A DNA stretch of 28,261 bases from an uncultured Bifidobacteriaceae bacterium (GCA_947253155.1 CAMXYK010000015.1:1-28261), one strand, 5' to 3'. Positions 1-8,216 are shown, counted from the first letter of the stretch. Made by a program: numbers and translations. The notes: generated from the sequence alone by a model not told the origin.

Positions 1-1
1 G

Positions 2-153
2 TGCGCGACGACCTGCCGAAGCGCTTAAAGCGTAGCGCGCGAAGGCAACTCGGAGTGGAAACTCGCTCAGGTTGGAAGTCCAGTGGACTTCCAACGCGAG
101 TTTCGTAGCGAGCGCGTAGAGCGCGAGCGTTTTCTCGTGTTTGGAGGGTTTAT
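2..153. repeat. Composite dispersed repeat upstream of pncB
   Basis: This non-coding stretch shares two blocks with the segment after pgi. TGCGCGACGACCTGCC at 2-17 recurs exactly at 12011-12026. A 25-bp block at 107-131 recurs at 12039-12063 with one mismatch. The tail at 136-146 (CGTGTTTGGAG) equals the right arm of the 53-bp units at 5001-5159, but no matching left arm lies 23 bp upstream, so this is a half element. A long palindrome (59-103) is embedded. I read the region as a mosaic of intergenic repeats; no gene is visible in it. Confidence 0.7.
59..103. repeat. Long interrupted palindrome (hairpin)
   Basis: An 11-bp perfect stem, GTTGGAAGTCC (71-81) with GGACTTCCAAC (85-95), closes over the trinucleotide AGT. 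It is extended by AAACTCGC (59-66) pairing with GCGAGTTT (96-103), leaving TCAG (67-70) as a bulge. There is no T-run, so it is not a classical terminator. The centre resembles the palindrome at 28090-28134. Confidence 0.8.
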
Positions 154-331
154 CGTCGCGGTCGCTGTTTCCCACATAATCCAAGTAACAAGCTCAGTAG
201 ATAGAGCTAATATGATTACGGTGTTACGTTGTGAATACTTATTAACTACTCGCGCGTAATACGCCACTCCTAAAGAATTGGTAATTAGTAGCTGGTTTTT
301 TTTTATTTTGTTCGTTATTGAAAGGAACATC
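154..331 (+). other. pncB upstream region, no clear promoter
   Basis: This A+T-rich leader precedes pncB. An imperfect nested inverted repeat is visible: GTAACA (185-190) with TGTTAC (222-227), enclosing AGCTC (191-195) with GAGCT (204-208). It might be regulatory, but I cannot tie it to a known NAD-pathway repressor site. The only firm signal is the ribosome binding site GAAAGGA at 320-326. Confidence 0.35.
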
Positions 332-1669
332 ATGGCTGAGCTTTCATCTGCACTTATGACGGACATGTACGAATATACAATGCTCGACGCTGCTCTTAAG
401 GACGGCACTGCAAATCGCAAGTGCGTATTCGAAATTTTTACGCGCCACTTGCCGCAGGGTCGTCGTTACGGCGTTGTTGCTGGAACTGGTCGCATTTTGG
501 AAGAATTGCGTAAGTTCCGTCTTTCGGAAGATGATTTGCGTTTCTTAAGTGATCGCAAAATTGTTAGCGCCGAAACTATTAAATGGCTGGAAAATTTCCG
601 ATTCCACGGTAAAATTTCCGGTTATCGCGAAGGTGAGATGTTCTTCCCAGATTCGCCAATTTTGCAAGTAGAAGGCACTTTTGGTGAGTGCACTTTGCTA
701 GAAACTTTGCTTCTTTCTGTGCTTAATTACGATTGCGCAGTTGCGTCTGCTGCAGCTCGCATGGTTTCTGCTTCTGCAGGACGCCCTTGCATGGATATGG
801 GCGGCCGCCGCACGAACGAATATTCGGCAGTTGCTGCATCTCGCGCCGCAGTAATTGGCGGTTTTAAGGGAACTGCAAACCTGTTGGCAGCAAAACTTTA
901 CGGTTTGAAGGCAATCGGCACCGCAGCTCATTGCTTTACTCTTGTGCACGACACCGAACGCGACGCTTTTACTTCCCAAATTGCCGCTCTTGGCAAGGGA
1001 ACTACGCTTCTTGTTGACACTTACAATATTGAGGAAGCTGTAAAAACCGCTGTTGAAGTTGCAGGACCTGATCTTGGCGGAATTCGTATTGATTCTGGAG
1101 ATTTGTGCGCTTTGGCACGTCGCGTTAGAAATCAGCTTGACGATTTAGGTGCTAAAAACACGAAGATTACAGTTACGAACGATTTGGATGAGTACGCTCT
1201 TGCTTCTCTGCAAAACGCGCCTGTGGATTCTTACGGAATTGGCACAATGCTTGTAACAGGCTCTGGTGCTCCAACTTGCGCAATGGTTTATAAGCTTACT
1301 GAGCGCGAAGGTGCGGATGGCGTAATGCAGCCTGTTGCGAAGAAGTCGAAGAATAAGGCGACTGTGCCTGGACGCAAGTTTGCGTATCGCTCTTACGATT
1401 ACAGCAACGATTCTTGCGGCGTGGCTGATTGCGAACGTGTAATTTCCGGTTCGGAAGTTGCGCTTCGCCAGTTTAAGCCTGAAGATTCGTGGGAGAATTT
1501 GCTTGTTGATTACATGGTTGACGGTGAAGCTGACGAACAGTATATGGGTCACGACGCGATTATGCGCGCTCAAGATTATTGCGCTCGCCAGTTGCAGCGT
1601 TTGCCGTTATCTGCGCAAAGTTTGATGCGTGGAGATCCTGCAATTCCAACCGAAATTCACGTTTTGTAA
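332..1669 (+). CDS. pncB: Nicotinate phosphoribosyltransferase
   Basis: PncB joins nicotinate to PRPP, with ATP hydrolysis, to give nicotinate mononucleotide in the Preiss-Handler branch of NAD salvage in the cytoplasm. The 445-residue product has the family signatures DMGGRRTNEYSAV (about 155-167), GTAAHCFTLVHD (196-207, H200 matching the phosphorylated histidine of the family) and GIRIDSGDL. The length is normal for the family. I chose the ATG at 332 because GAAAGGA lies 5 nt upstream; an in-frame TTG at 278 would add 18 hydrophobic residues not expected in this enzyme. The gene appears monocistronic, followed by a repeat cluster and a terminator, with DUF3039 convergent to it. The identification is secure. 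Confidence 0.95.
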   Translation: MAELSSALMTDMYEYTMLDAALKDGTANRKCVFEIFTRHLPQGRRYGVVAGTGRILEELRKFRLSEDDLRFLSDRKIVSAETIKWLENFRFHGKISGYREGEMFFPDSPILQVEGTFGECTLLETLLLSVLNYDCAVASAAARMVSASAGRPCMDMGGRRTNEYSAVAASRAAVIGGFKGTANLLAAKLYGLKAIGTAAHCFTLVHDTERDAFTSQIAALGKGTTLLVDTYNIEEAVKTAVEVAGPDLGGIRIDSGDLCALARRVRNQLDDLGAKNTKITVTNDLDEYALASLQNAPVDSYGIGTMLVTGSGAPTCAMVYKLTEREGADGVMQPVAKKSKNKATVPGRKFAYRSYDYSNDSCGVADCERVISGSEVALRQFKPEDSWENLLVDYMVDGEADEQYMGHDAIMRAQDYCARQLQRLPLSAQSLMRGDPAIPTEIHVL

Positions 1670-1701
1670 GTTGCGTATTTTGTAAGTTGCGTATTTTGTA
1701 A
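1667..1701 (+). repeat. 16-bp tandem repeat carrying three stop codons
   Basis: GTAAGTTGCGTATTTT is repeated head to tail from the pncB stop. The stop TAA at 1667-1669 recurs at 1683-1685 and 1699-1701. Because 16 is not a multiple of three, the three stops fall in all three reading frames. Confidence 0.75.
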
Positions 1702-1729
1702 CTTACTTACTTTGTAGATTACGCATTTA

Positions 1730-1760
1730 AAAAAGCCTGGCTGTTAAAGTCAGGCTTTTT
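1730..1760. terminator. Bidirectional intrinsic terminator (pncB / DUF3039)
   Basis: AAAAAGCCTG (1730-1739) pairs with CAGGCTTTTT (1751-1760) around an 11-nt loop. The A-run on the left and T-run on the right give a usable U-tract in both directions. It sits between the convergent pncB and DUF3039 genes. Confidence 0.85.
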
Positions 1761-1811
1761 AATTTAAAAGACAAGTTTTTTGAAAGTCGAGTTTTTTAAA
1801 ATCCAAGTTTT

Positions 1812-2141
1812 TTAAAAACCGAGCTTGCCAATTTCATCGTAAATTCGCTTGCACTCTGGGCACACAGGGTAGTCGTTTGCTTCTCTGCGAGGAATCCACA
1901 CTTTGCCGCACAAAGCTACTACTGGTCGGCCAGTTAAGCGCGATTCTTCAACGCGATCTTTAGAAACGTAATGTGCAAAACGATCTGCATTTCCGCCGTC
2001 ATCTAAGCGCGCGTCTTCTTCAACTTCCGGACGCTCCAAAACGGAAGTGCTAGTGCCGGATGTGGAGTCAGGCTCAGTGGATTGCGAATCTGCTTCCATA
2101 GTTGCATCAAGTGCGCTATTTGCTAATAATGTTGAAAACAT
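1812..2141 (-). CDS. DUF3039 domain protein (small zinc-ribbon-like)
   Basis: This is a 109-residue protein of the actinobacterial DUF3039 family, function unknown. Residues 1-50 are acidic and Ser/Thr-rich low complexity. The conserved part is the C-terminal half: DRFAHYV (about 53-59), then VVALCGKVWIPRR (74-86), then PVCPECKRIYDEIG (92-105). C78, C94 and C97 look like metal ligands. The ATG at 2141 is preceded by AAAGGGA, a good ribosome binding site. It is convergent to pncB and shares its terminator. The family name is given from recall of the CGKVW...CPECK pattern; no cellular role is claimed. Confidence 0.8.
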   Translation of the reverse strand: MFSTLLANSALDATMEADSQSTEPDSTSGTSTSVLERPEVEEDARLDDGGNADRFAHYVSKDRVEESRLTGRPVVALCGKVWIPRREANDYPVCPECKRIYDEIGKLGF

Positions 2142-2271
2142 AATCGAATCCCTTTCAAAATCAAATGCAAAACTAATTCCTCGTCAATCTCGCTTAACCC
2201 AAGCATAAAGCATTATCGCAACAAAATCACCTAAAAAATTATTATAAAACACATTATTTTGTCGCATATTT

Positions 2272-2307
2272 TTTACTCTTAAGTAAATGGGTGATACTCT
2301 AAAAGCA
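2272..2307 (+). promoter_or_regulatory. Putative coaD promoter giving a leaderless mRNA
   Basis: A -10-like GATACT (2293-2298) lies 8 nt before the ATG at 2307, with a weak -35 candidate TTTACT (2272-2277, spacing 15). No Shine-Dalgarno is present. Transcription would begin at or next to the start codon. Confidence 0.45.
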
Positions 2308-2891
2308 TGACTATAGCTGTGTGCCCCGGCTCGTATGATCCAGTCACTGCCGGCCATTTAGACGTAATACAACGTTGTACGCATTTGTTTGATGAAGTAC
2401 ATGTGCTAGTTGCGGTTAATGCTGCGAAGACGCCGTTATTTTCCGAAGACGAGCGCGTGAACATTATTAAAGAAGCTGTGCGCGATTTGCAAAAATCGAA
2501 TAATACTTGCGAAAGTAGCGAAAGTAGTAAATCTAGCGAAAGTGCTGCAAGTTGCGGAAAAATAGTAGTTGCATCAACATCCGGCTTAATTACGGACTAT
2601 TGCACAAAAGTTGGCGCAACTGCAATCGTAAAAGGCTTGCGTCAAAACGGTGACTACGAAGCTGAGCTTGGTATGGCTTTAGTAAATCGCAAATTAGCTG
2701 GTATTGAAACGCTTTTCTTACCGGCGGATCCTATACTTGAGCATGTATCAAGTTCTGTAGTAAAAGATGTGGCGCGTCACGGGGGAAACGTTACTGGTAT
2801 GGTTCCAGATAACGTAATACCCTTATTACAGAAGCTTTTTATTGAGCAATCGTCAAATCGAAACAATAATTCAGATACACTGAACAATTGA
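2307..2891 (+). CDS. coaD: Phosphopantetheine adenylyltransferase
   Basis: CoaD transfers AMP from ATP to 4'-phosphopantetheine to give dephospho-CoA, the penultimate step of CoA synthesis. The nucleotidyltransferase signature GSYDPVTAGHLD (8-19) includes the T-x-G-H motif (T14, G16, H17). GLRQNGDYEAELGMA (110-124) and the HVSSSVVKD region (146-154, equivalent to the ISSSxxR motif) are also present. At 194 residues it is longer than the usual 160 or so because of a Ser/Glu-rich insertion at about 63-84 and a polar Asn/Ser tail. It heads a gene set with the DivIVA-like gene 16 bp downstream. The start lacks a Shine-Dalgarno, but the MTIAVCPGSYDP N-terminus fits the family. Confidence 0.93.
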   Translation: MTIAVCPGSYDPVTAGHLDVIQRCTHLFDEVHVLVAVNAAKTPLFSEDERVNIIKEAVRDLQKSNNTCESSESSKSSESAASCGKIVVASTSGLITDYCTKVGATAIVKGLRQNGDYEAELGMALVNRKLAGIETLFLPADPILEHVSSSVVKDVARHGGNVTGMVPDNVIPLLQKLFIEQSSNRNNNSDTLNN

Positions 2892-2907
2892 GACAGGAGA
2901 GCAGAGG

Positions 2908-3972
2908 ATGACTGATAAGAATAGTAGCGATATGAAGGATATTGCTGGTCTACCTGCAGAGGCTGACGACACAATGGAGCGCGAAGTTCATGTTGAGCGG
3001 AATCAAAAGTTGCCGCTGCATCCAGTGATTGCTGATGATGAAGATGCTCAAGATAATCTTTCGGTTGCTAAGCAGGACGATTTGATAGCTGGTGCTGGTG
3101 CTGATGCTGCTGGTGACGATAGCTACGATGCGGATAATACTGAAACTTCTGCAGTTGCTGCATTTGGAAATTCTGTAGATTTGGAAGATTCTAAATCTGC
3201 AGGTAGCGCAAGTAACGCAAGTAACGCTGGTACTGCTAGTAACGCCGGTACTAAAGCAACTTCTGCAGCATCAATCTCATCTTTCCCACTTCCAGATTTG
3301 CGAGAGCGCGAAGACGGCGGCGCAATCAATTTCGAAGAAGACGAGCCAGTTTCGTCAAAAATTAATTCGGATACAGTTAGCGAAGAAGTTCGTTCAAAAA
3401 GTCGCGCAGAATTTACCACAGTTTACGACATTATTGACGCGATGGAAACGACGCTTTCGGAAGCAAAAAACGTTCTGTTTGCGCCGGGAATGGTAAAAAT
3501 TGATCGCGATGATTTTGTAGATCAATTAGCTCGCTTAAAAGATATGCTTCCTGTGCAATTGGAGCGCGCTTCAGCGTTAATGCGCGAAGCAGAGCGCAGG
3601 CTTCGTACTGCTCAATCGCAAGCAAATTCTATTGTTTCTTCTGCGCAATCTCAAGCTGCGGAAATAATTGACGAAGCGCAAGAACGTGCGCAATTCTTGG
3701 CAGGTCAAGAAAACGTTACGGCTTTGGCAAAGCAAAAGGCGCGCGATATTCTTTCCGACGCGCAAGCAAAGTCCGACAAGCTCACTCAAGGCGCGGATCA
3801 GTATTGTGCAACTGTTATGGAAGGCCTAAAGCAACAGCTCGATAAGCTAGAGCAGGACGTTCAAGCAGGCCAGCGCGTATTGGAAGATCGTCGACGTGCT
3901 GCAGCGCATGTGCAAAACGATATTAGCGAATCATTGTATGAAGATACTGACAACGACGAAAGGAATGAGTAA
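2908..3972 (+). CDS. DivIVA-family / SepIVA-like coiled-coil protein
   Basis: This is a 354-residue protein in two halves. Residues 1-165 are acidic and low complexity, with a repeated Ser-Asn-Ala/Gly-Thr tract near 100-117. Residues 165-335 form the conserved helical part: a TVYDIIDAMETTLSEAK helix, a MVKIDRDDF turn, then long Ala/Gln/Glu-rich coiled coil. In mycobacteria a similar protein (SepIVA) sits next to the DUF177 and rnc genes and acts in septation and envelope growth, so a division or polar-growth role is plausible here by synteny and fold type. The ATG follows an AGGAG-containing leader 16 bp after coaD. The stop overlaps the next start (TAATG), indicating translational coupling. 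The disordered half is probably species-variable. Confidence 0.7.
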   Translation: MTDKNSSDMKDIAGLPAEADDTMEREVHVERNQKLPLHPVIADDEDAQDNLSVAKQDDLIAGAGADAAGDDSYDADNTETSAVAAFGNSVDLEDSKSAGSASNASNAGTASNAGTKATSAASISSFPLPDLREREDGGAINFEEDEPVSSKINSDTVSEEVRSKSRAEFTTVYDIIDAMETTLSEAKNVLFAPGMVKIDRDDFVDQLARLKDMLPVQLERASALMREAERRLRTAQSQANSIVSSAQSQAAEIIDEAQERAQFLAGQENVTALAKQKARDILSDAQAKSDKLTQGADQYCATVMEGLKQQLDKLEQDVQAGQRVLEDRRRAAAHVQNDISESLYEDTDNDERNE

Positions 3973-4601
3973 TGACTTCGCATCCTTCCCAATCACCATG
4001 GGCTGTTCCAGTTGCGCAAATGGCTGCGCGAGCTGGTAGTAGCATGTCATTGCACCGCGCTTTTCCAGCTCCGGAAGGTATTGGAGATTGCGTTATTGGC
4101 GTAAAACCAGGCAGTGACGTTATGGTTGATGGCGATTTTGATGCTGTGGTTGATGGCTTAATGTTTCAGGGGAGTATTACGGCTCCTGTGCACGCGGAAT
4201 GCACGCGCTGCTTGATGCCACTTCGCCGCGATTGGAAAGTTGATGTTTGCGTATTCTTCCCTTATGTGGACGAGCGCTCGCAACGCGCGGATAATCGTAA
4301 GAACGGCAAAGATGTTGACGAAGACGAGTCGCAAATTTGGGATGAAAACGATGAGTCTGGGAATGTGTATCCGCTAGTTGGCGGCGGCGATTTTGCGGAT
4401 ATTGAAGCGCTTATTCGAGACACGATGGTTAGCGAGTTGCCGCTTCAGCCGCTGTGCGAGCCGGATTGCCGCGGACTTTGCCCGCAGTGTGGTGAGAATC
4501 TTAACGATAATCCGGAGCATCATCACGACGTTACGGATATTCGATTTGCGGCTTTGGAAGGATTAAAAGCGCAGCTTGAGCAATCTGAAAAACAAAATTA
4601 A
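3972..4601 (+). CDS. DUF177 (YceD-family) protein
   Basis: This is a 209-residue YceD/DUF177 protein, the family usually encoded directly upstream of rpmF and linked to 23S rRNA or ribosome metabolism in other organisms. It carries CTRC (77-80) and the strongly conserved CEPDCRGLCPQCGENLND (162-179), giving C162, C166, C170 and C173 as likely zinc ligands. An acidic insert (about 100-130) separates the halves. Its ATG at 3972 overlaps the preceding stop by one base, and rpmF follows 108 bp later, so the order DivIVA-like, DUF177, rpmF is conserved actinobacterial context. The family call is firm; the molecular function is not. Confidence 0.88.
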   Translation: MTSHPSQSPWAVPVAQMAARAGSSMSLHRAFPAPEGIGDCVIGVKPGSDVMVDGDFDAVVDGLMFQGSITAPVHAECTRCLMPLRRDWKVDVCVFFPYVDERSQRADNRKNGKDVDEDESQIWDENDESGNVYPLVGGGDFADIEALIRDTMVSELPLQPLCEPDCRGLCPQCGENLNDNPEHHHDVTDIRFAALEGLKAQLEQSEKQN

Positions 4602-4709
4602 TTGCCGACGTTATCTGTTTTTAGAACATTTTCGAGAGAATTGTACGGCGCTTGCTGTAATATACAGAACGCTTAAGCTCAATCGATTGAACGAAATAGA
4701 GGAAAAATT

Positions 4710-4904
4710 ATGGCACTGCCTAAATACAAGACCTCGCGTGCTAATACGCATTCGCGTCGCGCTAATTGGAAGGCGTCTGCCGTGCAGACTGTGACTTGCC
4801 CGAACTGCGGTTCTGAGGCATTCCCACACATGGCTTGCCCATCCTGCGGAACTTTCCGCGGCCGCGTTTATCGCGAAGCTATTCGCTCCGCACACAACAA
4901 GTAG
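4710..4904 (+). CDS. rpmF: 50S ribosomal protein L32
   Basis: This 64-residue protein begins MALPKYKTSRANTHSRRANW, the diagnostic L32 start. It keeps the zinc-binding form, with CPNC (about 30-33) and CPSC (43-46). L32 sits in the large subunit near the exit and peptidyl-transferase region. GAGGAAA lies 6-10 nt upstream of the ATG. A strong terminator follows within 15 bp. Presence of the Cys4 (C+) form suggests zinc is normally available; no C- paralogue is in the window. Confidence 0.97.
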   Translation: MALPKYKTSRANTHSRRANWKASAVQTVTCPNCGSEAFPHMACPSCGTFRGRVYREAIRSAHNK

Positions 4905-4918
4905 GTTGTATTTATAAG

Positions 4919-4956
4919 AAACCCTGCCATCGACGGGTGGCAGGGTTTTTCTTTTT
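4919..4956 (+). terminator. rpmF intrinsic terminator
   Basis: AAACCCTGCCA (4919-4929) pairs perfectly with TGGCAGGGTTT (4938-4948) around an 8-nt loop, followed by a T-rich tract (TTTTTCTTTTT). It closes the coaD-rpmF set. Confidence 0.93.
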
Positions 4957-5000
4957 CTTGCGATTGTTTTCTGTGAGGGGTGGGTGTTACTTATCTCGCA

Positions 5001-5159
5001 GCGCTCCAAACGTGAGACAGATTCCCCGCATTTGGAGGGTTTGGTCTGGTGTGGCGCTCCAAACGTGGGAATTTTATCTCGTGTTTGGAGGGTTTATTGT
5101 TGCTCTGCGCTCCATTTGTGAGATTACTGTCTCGCGTTTGGAGCATTTACTCGTTAGTG
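5001..5159 (+). repeat. Array A: three 53-bp tandem palindromic units
   Basis: Units start at 5001, 5054 and 5107, exactly 53 bp apart, each beginning GCGCTCC. Each unit has 11-bp arms whose starts are 23 bp apart: 5004-5014 with 5027-5037, 5057-5067 with 5080-5090, and 5110-5120 with 5133-5143. The type arms are CTCCAAACGTG and CGTGTTTGGAG. CGTG appears in the same orientation in both arms, so pairing there uses G-U wobbles in plus-strand RNA. The array fills the rpmF/rnc convergent gap, and the last unit overlaps the rnc 3' end (stop at 5147-5149). Confidence 0.9.
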
Positions 5160-5956
5160 GAATTCGCGCGCGCGTCGAGTGCGTGCCACGCGACTTCAGC
5201 AGCGGCGAGTTGCGCTTTGCGTTTGCTAGATCCGCTTCCAACACCCAGCACTTCGTCGCCATCATCATTAGCCAAAACCGCGCGCGCTTCAAAAACTAGA
5301 GCATATTCCGGCCCAGAAACCGACATCCGGTACTCCGGATCCGCCAAACCCATATCGTGCGCTTTAACAGTAAGCGAAGTCTTCCAATCAAGTGCCGGCC
5401 CCTCCGTCAACACTTCCGCCAAAGTATCATCAATCAAACGATGCACCACCGCGCGCGCTTCATCAATACCGTGTTCTACGAAAGTCGCACCAATAAGCGC
5501 CTCAACAATATCGCAAAGAATCGAATCCTTATTACTTCCGCCTTGCTCCATTTCGCCGCGGCCAAGCAAAATATACGGCCCGACATGCAATTTTTCGCGC
5601 GCAACTGCAGAAAGCGCCCATTCAGACACAGCTTTCGCTCGCATTTTTGCAAGCTGCCCTTCCGTCATGTCTGGATGCGCAGAAAATAGCGTTTCTGTAG
5701 AAACCAACTCAAGCACAGCATCTCCCAAAAACTCGAGTCGCTCATAATTGCGCGTACCCGGATGCTCATGCGAGAACGAGCGATGCGTAAGTGCTTCAAC
5801 CAAAAGATCTGGCGAAATTGTTGTGCCTAAAGCGCTTAAAAGTTCCTGCGTTGGATCCCCGGCGCGAGCCTCGCCGTCATCTAATCTTAAAACTCCACTT
5901 GCAATATTTTCCGTCATAGCTTCGTGCTGATTTTCTTGATTATTTTGATTATTCAT
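5147..5956 (-). CDS. rnc: Ribonuclease III
   Basis: RNase III cleaves double-stranded RNA in rRNA maturation and mRNA decay. The 269-residue product has the catalytic signature YERLEFLGDAVLELV (71-85; E75, D79) and the second metal site CDIVEALIGATF (148-159; D149, E152). A C-terminal double-stranded RNA-binding domain follows, ending in KRKAQLAAAEVAWHAL. I chose the ATG at 5956, 7 codons inside the longest frame, because a perfect TATAAT (5971-5966) lies inside that extension, 9 nt before this ATG; no Shine-Dalgarno is present. The gene is convergent to rpmF rather than co-directional. Its 3' end runs into array A, whose transcripts would themselves be hairpins of the kind this enzyme can cut. 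Confidence 0.95.
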   Translation of the reverse strand: MNNQNNQENQHEAMTENIASGVLRLDDGEARAGDPTQELLSALGTTISPDLLVEALTHRSFSHEHPGTRNYERLEFLGDAVLELVSTETLFSAHPDMTEGQLAKMRAKAVSEWALSAVAREKLHVGPYILLGRGEMEQGGSNKDSILCDIVEALIGATFVEHGIDEARAVVHRLIDDTLAEVLTEGPALDWKTSLTVKAHDMGLADPEYRMSVSGPEYALVFEARAVLANDDGDEVLGVGSGSSKRKAQLAAAEVAWHALDARANSTNE

Positions 5957-5971
5957 AACAGCACTATTATA
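5956..5971 (-). promoter_or_regulatory. rnc promoter -10, leaderless arrangement
   Basis: The minus strand reads TATAAT at 5971-5966, followed by 9 nt and then ATG. There is no good -35 at 17 nt. The mRNA 5' end would fall at or within three bases of the start codon. Confidence 0.55.
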
Positions 5972-6038
5972 GTCCACATTGCCAACACGTACGCTTTTAG
6001 ATTCGGTTAAATTAAATCTGTTCGTATAAGTCTGCAGC

Positions 6039-6053
6039 TATATTTGTGCATTA
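6039..6053 (+). promoter_or_regulatory. ABC-F gene promoter -10, leaderless arrangement
   Basis: TATATT (6039-6044) lies 8 nt before the ATG at 6053, and no ribosome binding site is visible. The bases GCTATATTTGTGCATT match those before rph (GCTAAATTTGTGAGTT) at 13 of 16 positions. Confidence 0.45.
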
Positions 6054-8179
6054 TGCCTACGTATGATTTGGGATTAGAACGAGTTTCGCTGGAATTTGCT
6101 ACAAAAACGATTTTTACTGACGTAACGCAAGGCGTTTTTGAAGGCGACAGAATTGGTATTGTTGGTAAAAATGGTGACGGAAAGTCGACGCTGCTTCGCT
6201 TGCTTTCTGGGCATATTAAGCCTGATTCCGGGCGCGTAACCAAGCGCGGCGGTCTTACTTTTGGCATACTCGATCAGCGCGATCCTTTAAATGACGACGA
6301 TACTGTGCGCGAGGCTGCGTTGGAAAATCGCGAAGATTACGAGTGGGCTGCAGATCAACGCTCGCGCGAAATTGTAGAAGCTCTTCTTGGTGGAATCAAT
6401 TTGGAAGCAAAAATTGGTACGCTTTCCGGCGGCCAACGTAGGCGCGCGGATTTGGCAAGATTACTTCTTCACGACTGGGATATTTTGGCTTTGGACGAGC
6501 CTACTAACCACTTGGATGTGGTGACGATTCACTGGCTTGCTGAGCACTTGCTTCACCGTTGGCAGGATGGTCAGGGCGCGCTTTTGATTGTGACGCACGA
6601 CCGTTGGTTTTTGGATGAAGTTTGCACGTCTATGTGGGAAGTTCACGACGGCGTGATTGATCCGTTCGAAGGCGGCTACAGCGCTTACATGCTTCAGCGA
6701 GTTGAGCGCGAGCGTCAGGCGGATGTGCGCGAGGAACGTCGCAGAAATTTGGCTAGAAAAGAGTTGGCGTGGCTTTCACGCGGTGCTCGTGCGCGTTCAA
6801 CTAAGCAAAAGTTCCACGTAAAGCAGGCGCGCGAGCTTATTGCAGACGTGCCGCCATTGCGCGATACTTTGGAATTGAAGAAAATGGCAACTTCGCGTCT
6901 TGGTAAGCAAGTTGTTGATTTGATTGATGTTACGCAAATTTTTGACGATGCTAATCAACTAAAAAATATTGATCCAGATATTGCAGAAAGCGCAGGTACT
7001 GCGGAAAGTGCCGGTATCGAAAAAAGCGCTGCTACTGCAGAAAAATCAAATAAAGTAGACATTGTAGAATCTGCTTTTGCGCAACCAACTCACGTAGGAA
7101 GCGTTACGATTGCAGTCGACGAAAATCAAGAAAACTTTTACGAAGAAAATCCGGAAACTGCTGCAGCAGAACGAAAAACTATTACCGGCCGCATGATTCT
7201 CGACGATGCAACATGGCTAATCGGCCCTGGAGATCGTTTTGGAATTGTTGGCGCAAACGGTGCTGGAAAGTCAACTCTATTAAGCATTATTGACGGCTCG
7301 TTAAAACCTACGGTTGGACGCGTGAACATTGGTAAAACCGTAAAATTTGCCGTGCTTTCGCAGCGTTTGGAAGAGCTTGAAAAGCTTGGAAAATATAAAG
7401 TTAAGGAAGTTTTAAGCAGGTACAAGCCAAGTTACATTATTGACGGCAAGGAAGTGACTCCTGGACAGCTTATGGAGCGTCTTGGTTTTAAGCCGGAGCA
7501 GCTTATGACGCCGATTGCGGATCTTTCTGGCGGTCAAAAGCGACGTATGCAATTGCTTTTGATTCTTCTAAACGAGCCGAACGTGCTGATTATGGACGAG
7601 CCTGGTAACGATCTCGACACCGATATGCTCGCTGTTATGGAAGATTTGCTTGACACGTGGCCTGGCACGCTGATTGTGGTTTCGCACGATCGCTACTTGC
7701 TTGAGCGCGTAACTGACCAGCAGTTTGCGCTTATTGACGGCAAAATCCGCCATCTTCCGGGTGGCGTAGATGAGTATTTGCAAATTGTAGAAAAATTGCA
7801 ACGCGAGCACGAAAATAATATTAATTCTGCAAAAACGCAAAATGGTAACGGAAATAGCGTAAGCAACGGAAGTAACGAAAGTAGCGAAAGTAGCGAAATA
7901 AGTTCGGCAAGTTCGGCAGGTTCGGCAAGTGCGTCTTCAGTAAGTGCACCGAAACTAACCGGCAAAGCTTATCACGACGCAACTAGACGCGTGGCAGCAA
8001 TCGAGAGAAAACTTGCAAAACTTGAGGATCAAAAATCAAATATTGAATCGCAAATGGCTTCTCATGACCCGAGCGACTTCGTAGGATTGCAAGCTCTTAA
8101 CGAAGAATTGCAACAAAATGCGAAAGAGACTAGCGATCTTGAAGAAGAGTGGATGGAACTTTCTGAGCAGCTGCAGTGA
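6053..8179 (+). CDS. ABC-F family ATPase, Uup-like
   Basis: This 708-residue protein has two ABC ATPase domains and no membrane segments. ABC-F proteins act on the ribosome or, for Uup, on translation and DNA-intermediate stability. Domain 1: Walker A GKNGDGKST (38-46), signature LSGGQRRRADLARLLL (124-139), Walker B with EPTNHLD (149-155). Domain 2: Walker A GANGAGKST (400-408), signature LSGGQKRRMQLLL, Walker B MDEPGNDLD, where Gly replaces the usual Thr. Two Ser/Ala-rich insertions interrupt it, at about 300-375 inside domain 2 and 583-634 before a C-terminal coiled coil (638-708) of the Uup type. The start is ATG 6053 rather than the TTG at 6044. rph follows after 36 bp. The ABC-F subclass is inferred. 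Confidence 0.88.
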   Translation: MPTYDLGLERVSLEFATKTIFTDVTQGVFEGDRIGIVGKNGDGKSTLLRLLSGHIKPDSGRVTKRGGLTFGILDQRDPLNDDDTVREAALENREDYEWAADQRSREIVEALLGGINLEAKIGTLSGGQRRRADLARLLLHDWDILALDEPTNHLDVVTIHWLAEHLLHRWQDGQGALLIVTHDRWFLDEVCTSMWEVHDGVIDPFEGGYSAYMLQRVERERQADVREERRRNLARKELAWLSRGARARSTKQKFHVKQARELIADVPPLRDTLELKKMATSRLGKQVVDLIDVTQIFDDANQLKNIDPDIAESAGTAESAGIEKSAATAEKSNKVDIVESAFAQPTHVGSVTIAVDENQENFYEENPETAAAERKTITGRMILDDATWLIGPGDRFGIVGANGAGKSTLLSIIDGSLKPTVGRVNIGKTVKFAVLSQRLEELEKLGKYKVKEVLSRYKPSYIIDGKEVTPGQLMERLGFKPEQLMTPIADLSGGQKRRMQLLLILLNEPNVLIMDEPGNDLDTDMLAVMEDLLDTWPGTLIVVSHDRYLLERVTDQQFALIDGKIRHLPGGVDEYLQIVEKLQREHENNINSAKTQNGNGNSVSNGSNESSESSEISSASSAGSASASSVSAPKLTGKAYHDATRRVAAIERKLAKLEDQKSNIESQMASHDPSDFVGLQALNEELQQNAKETSDLEEEWMELSEQLQ

Positions 8180-8201
8180 TTAGAAGATAACCGCCACGTG
8201 C

Positions 8202-8216
8202 TAAATTTGTGAGTTA
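8202..8216 (+). promoter_or_regulatory. rph -10 candidate, leaderless arrangement
   Basis: TAAATT (8202-8207) lies 8 nt before the rph ATG, in the same position and sequence context as the ABC-F gene's -10. No Shine-Dalgarno is present. The evidence is mainly this similarity. Confidence 0.35.

Noticed and set aside
5001..5159. Regularly spaced repeats that might be a CRISPR array (also 22895-23106)
   Set aside because: Units are contiguous or nearly so, with similar 'spacers', strong internal palindromes, very low copy number and no cas genes; tandem 53-bp units fit better.
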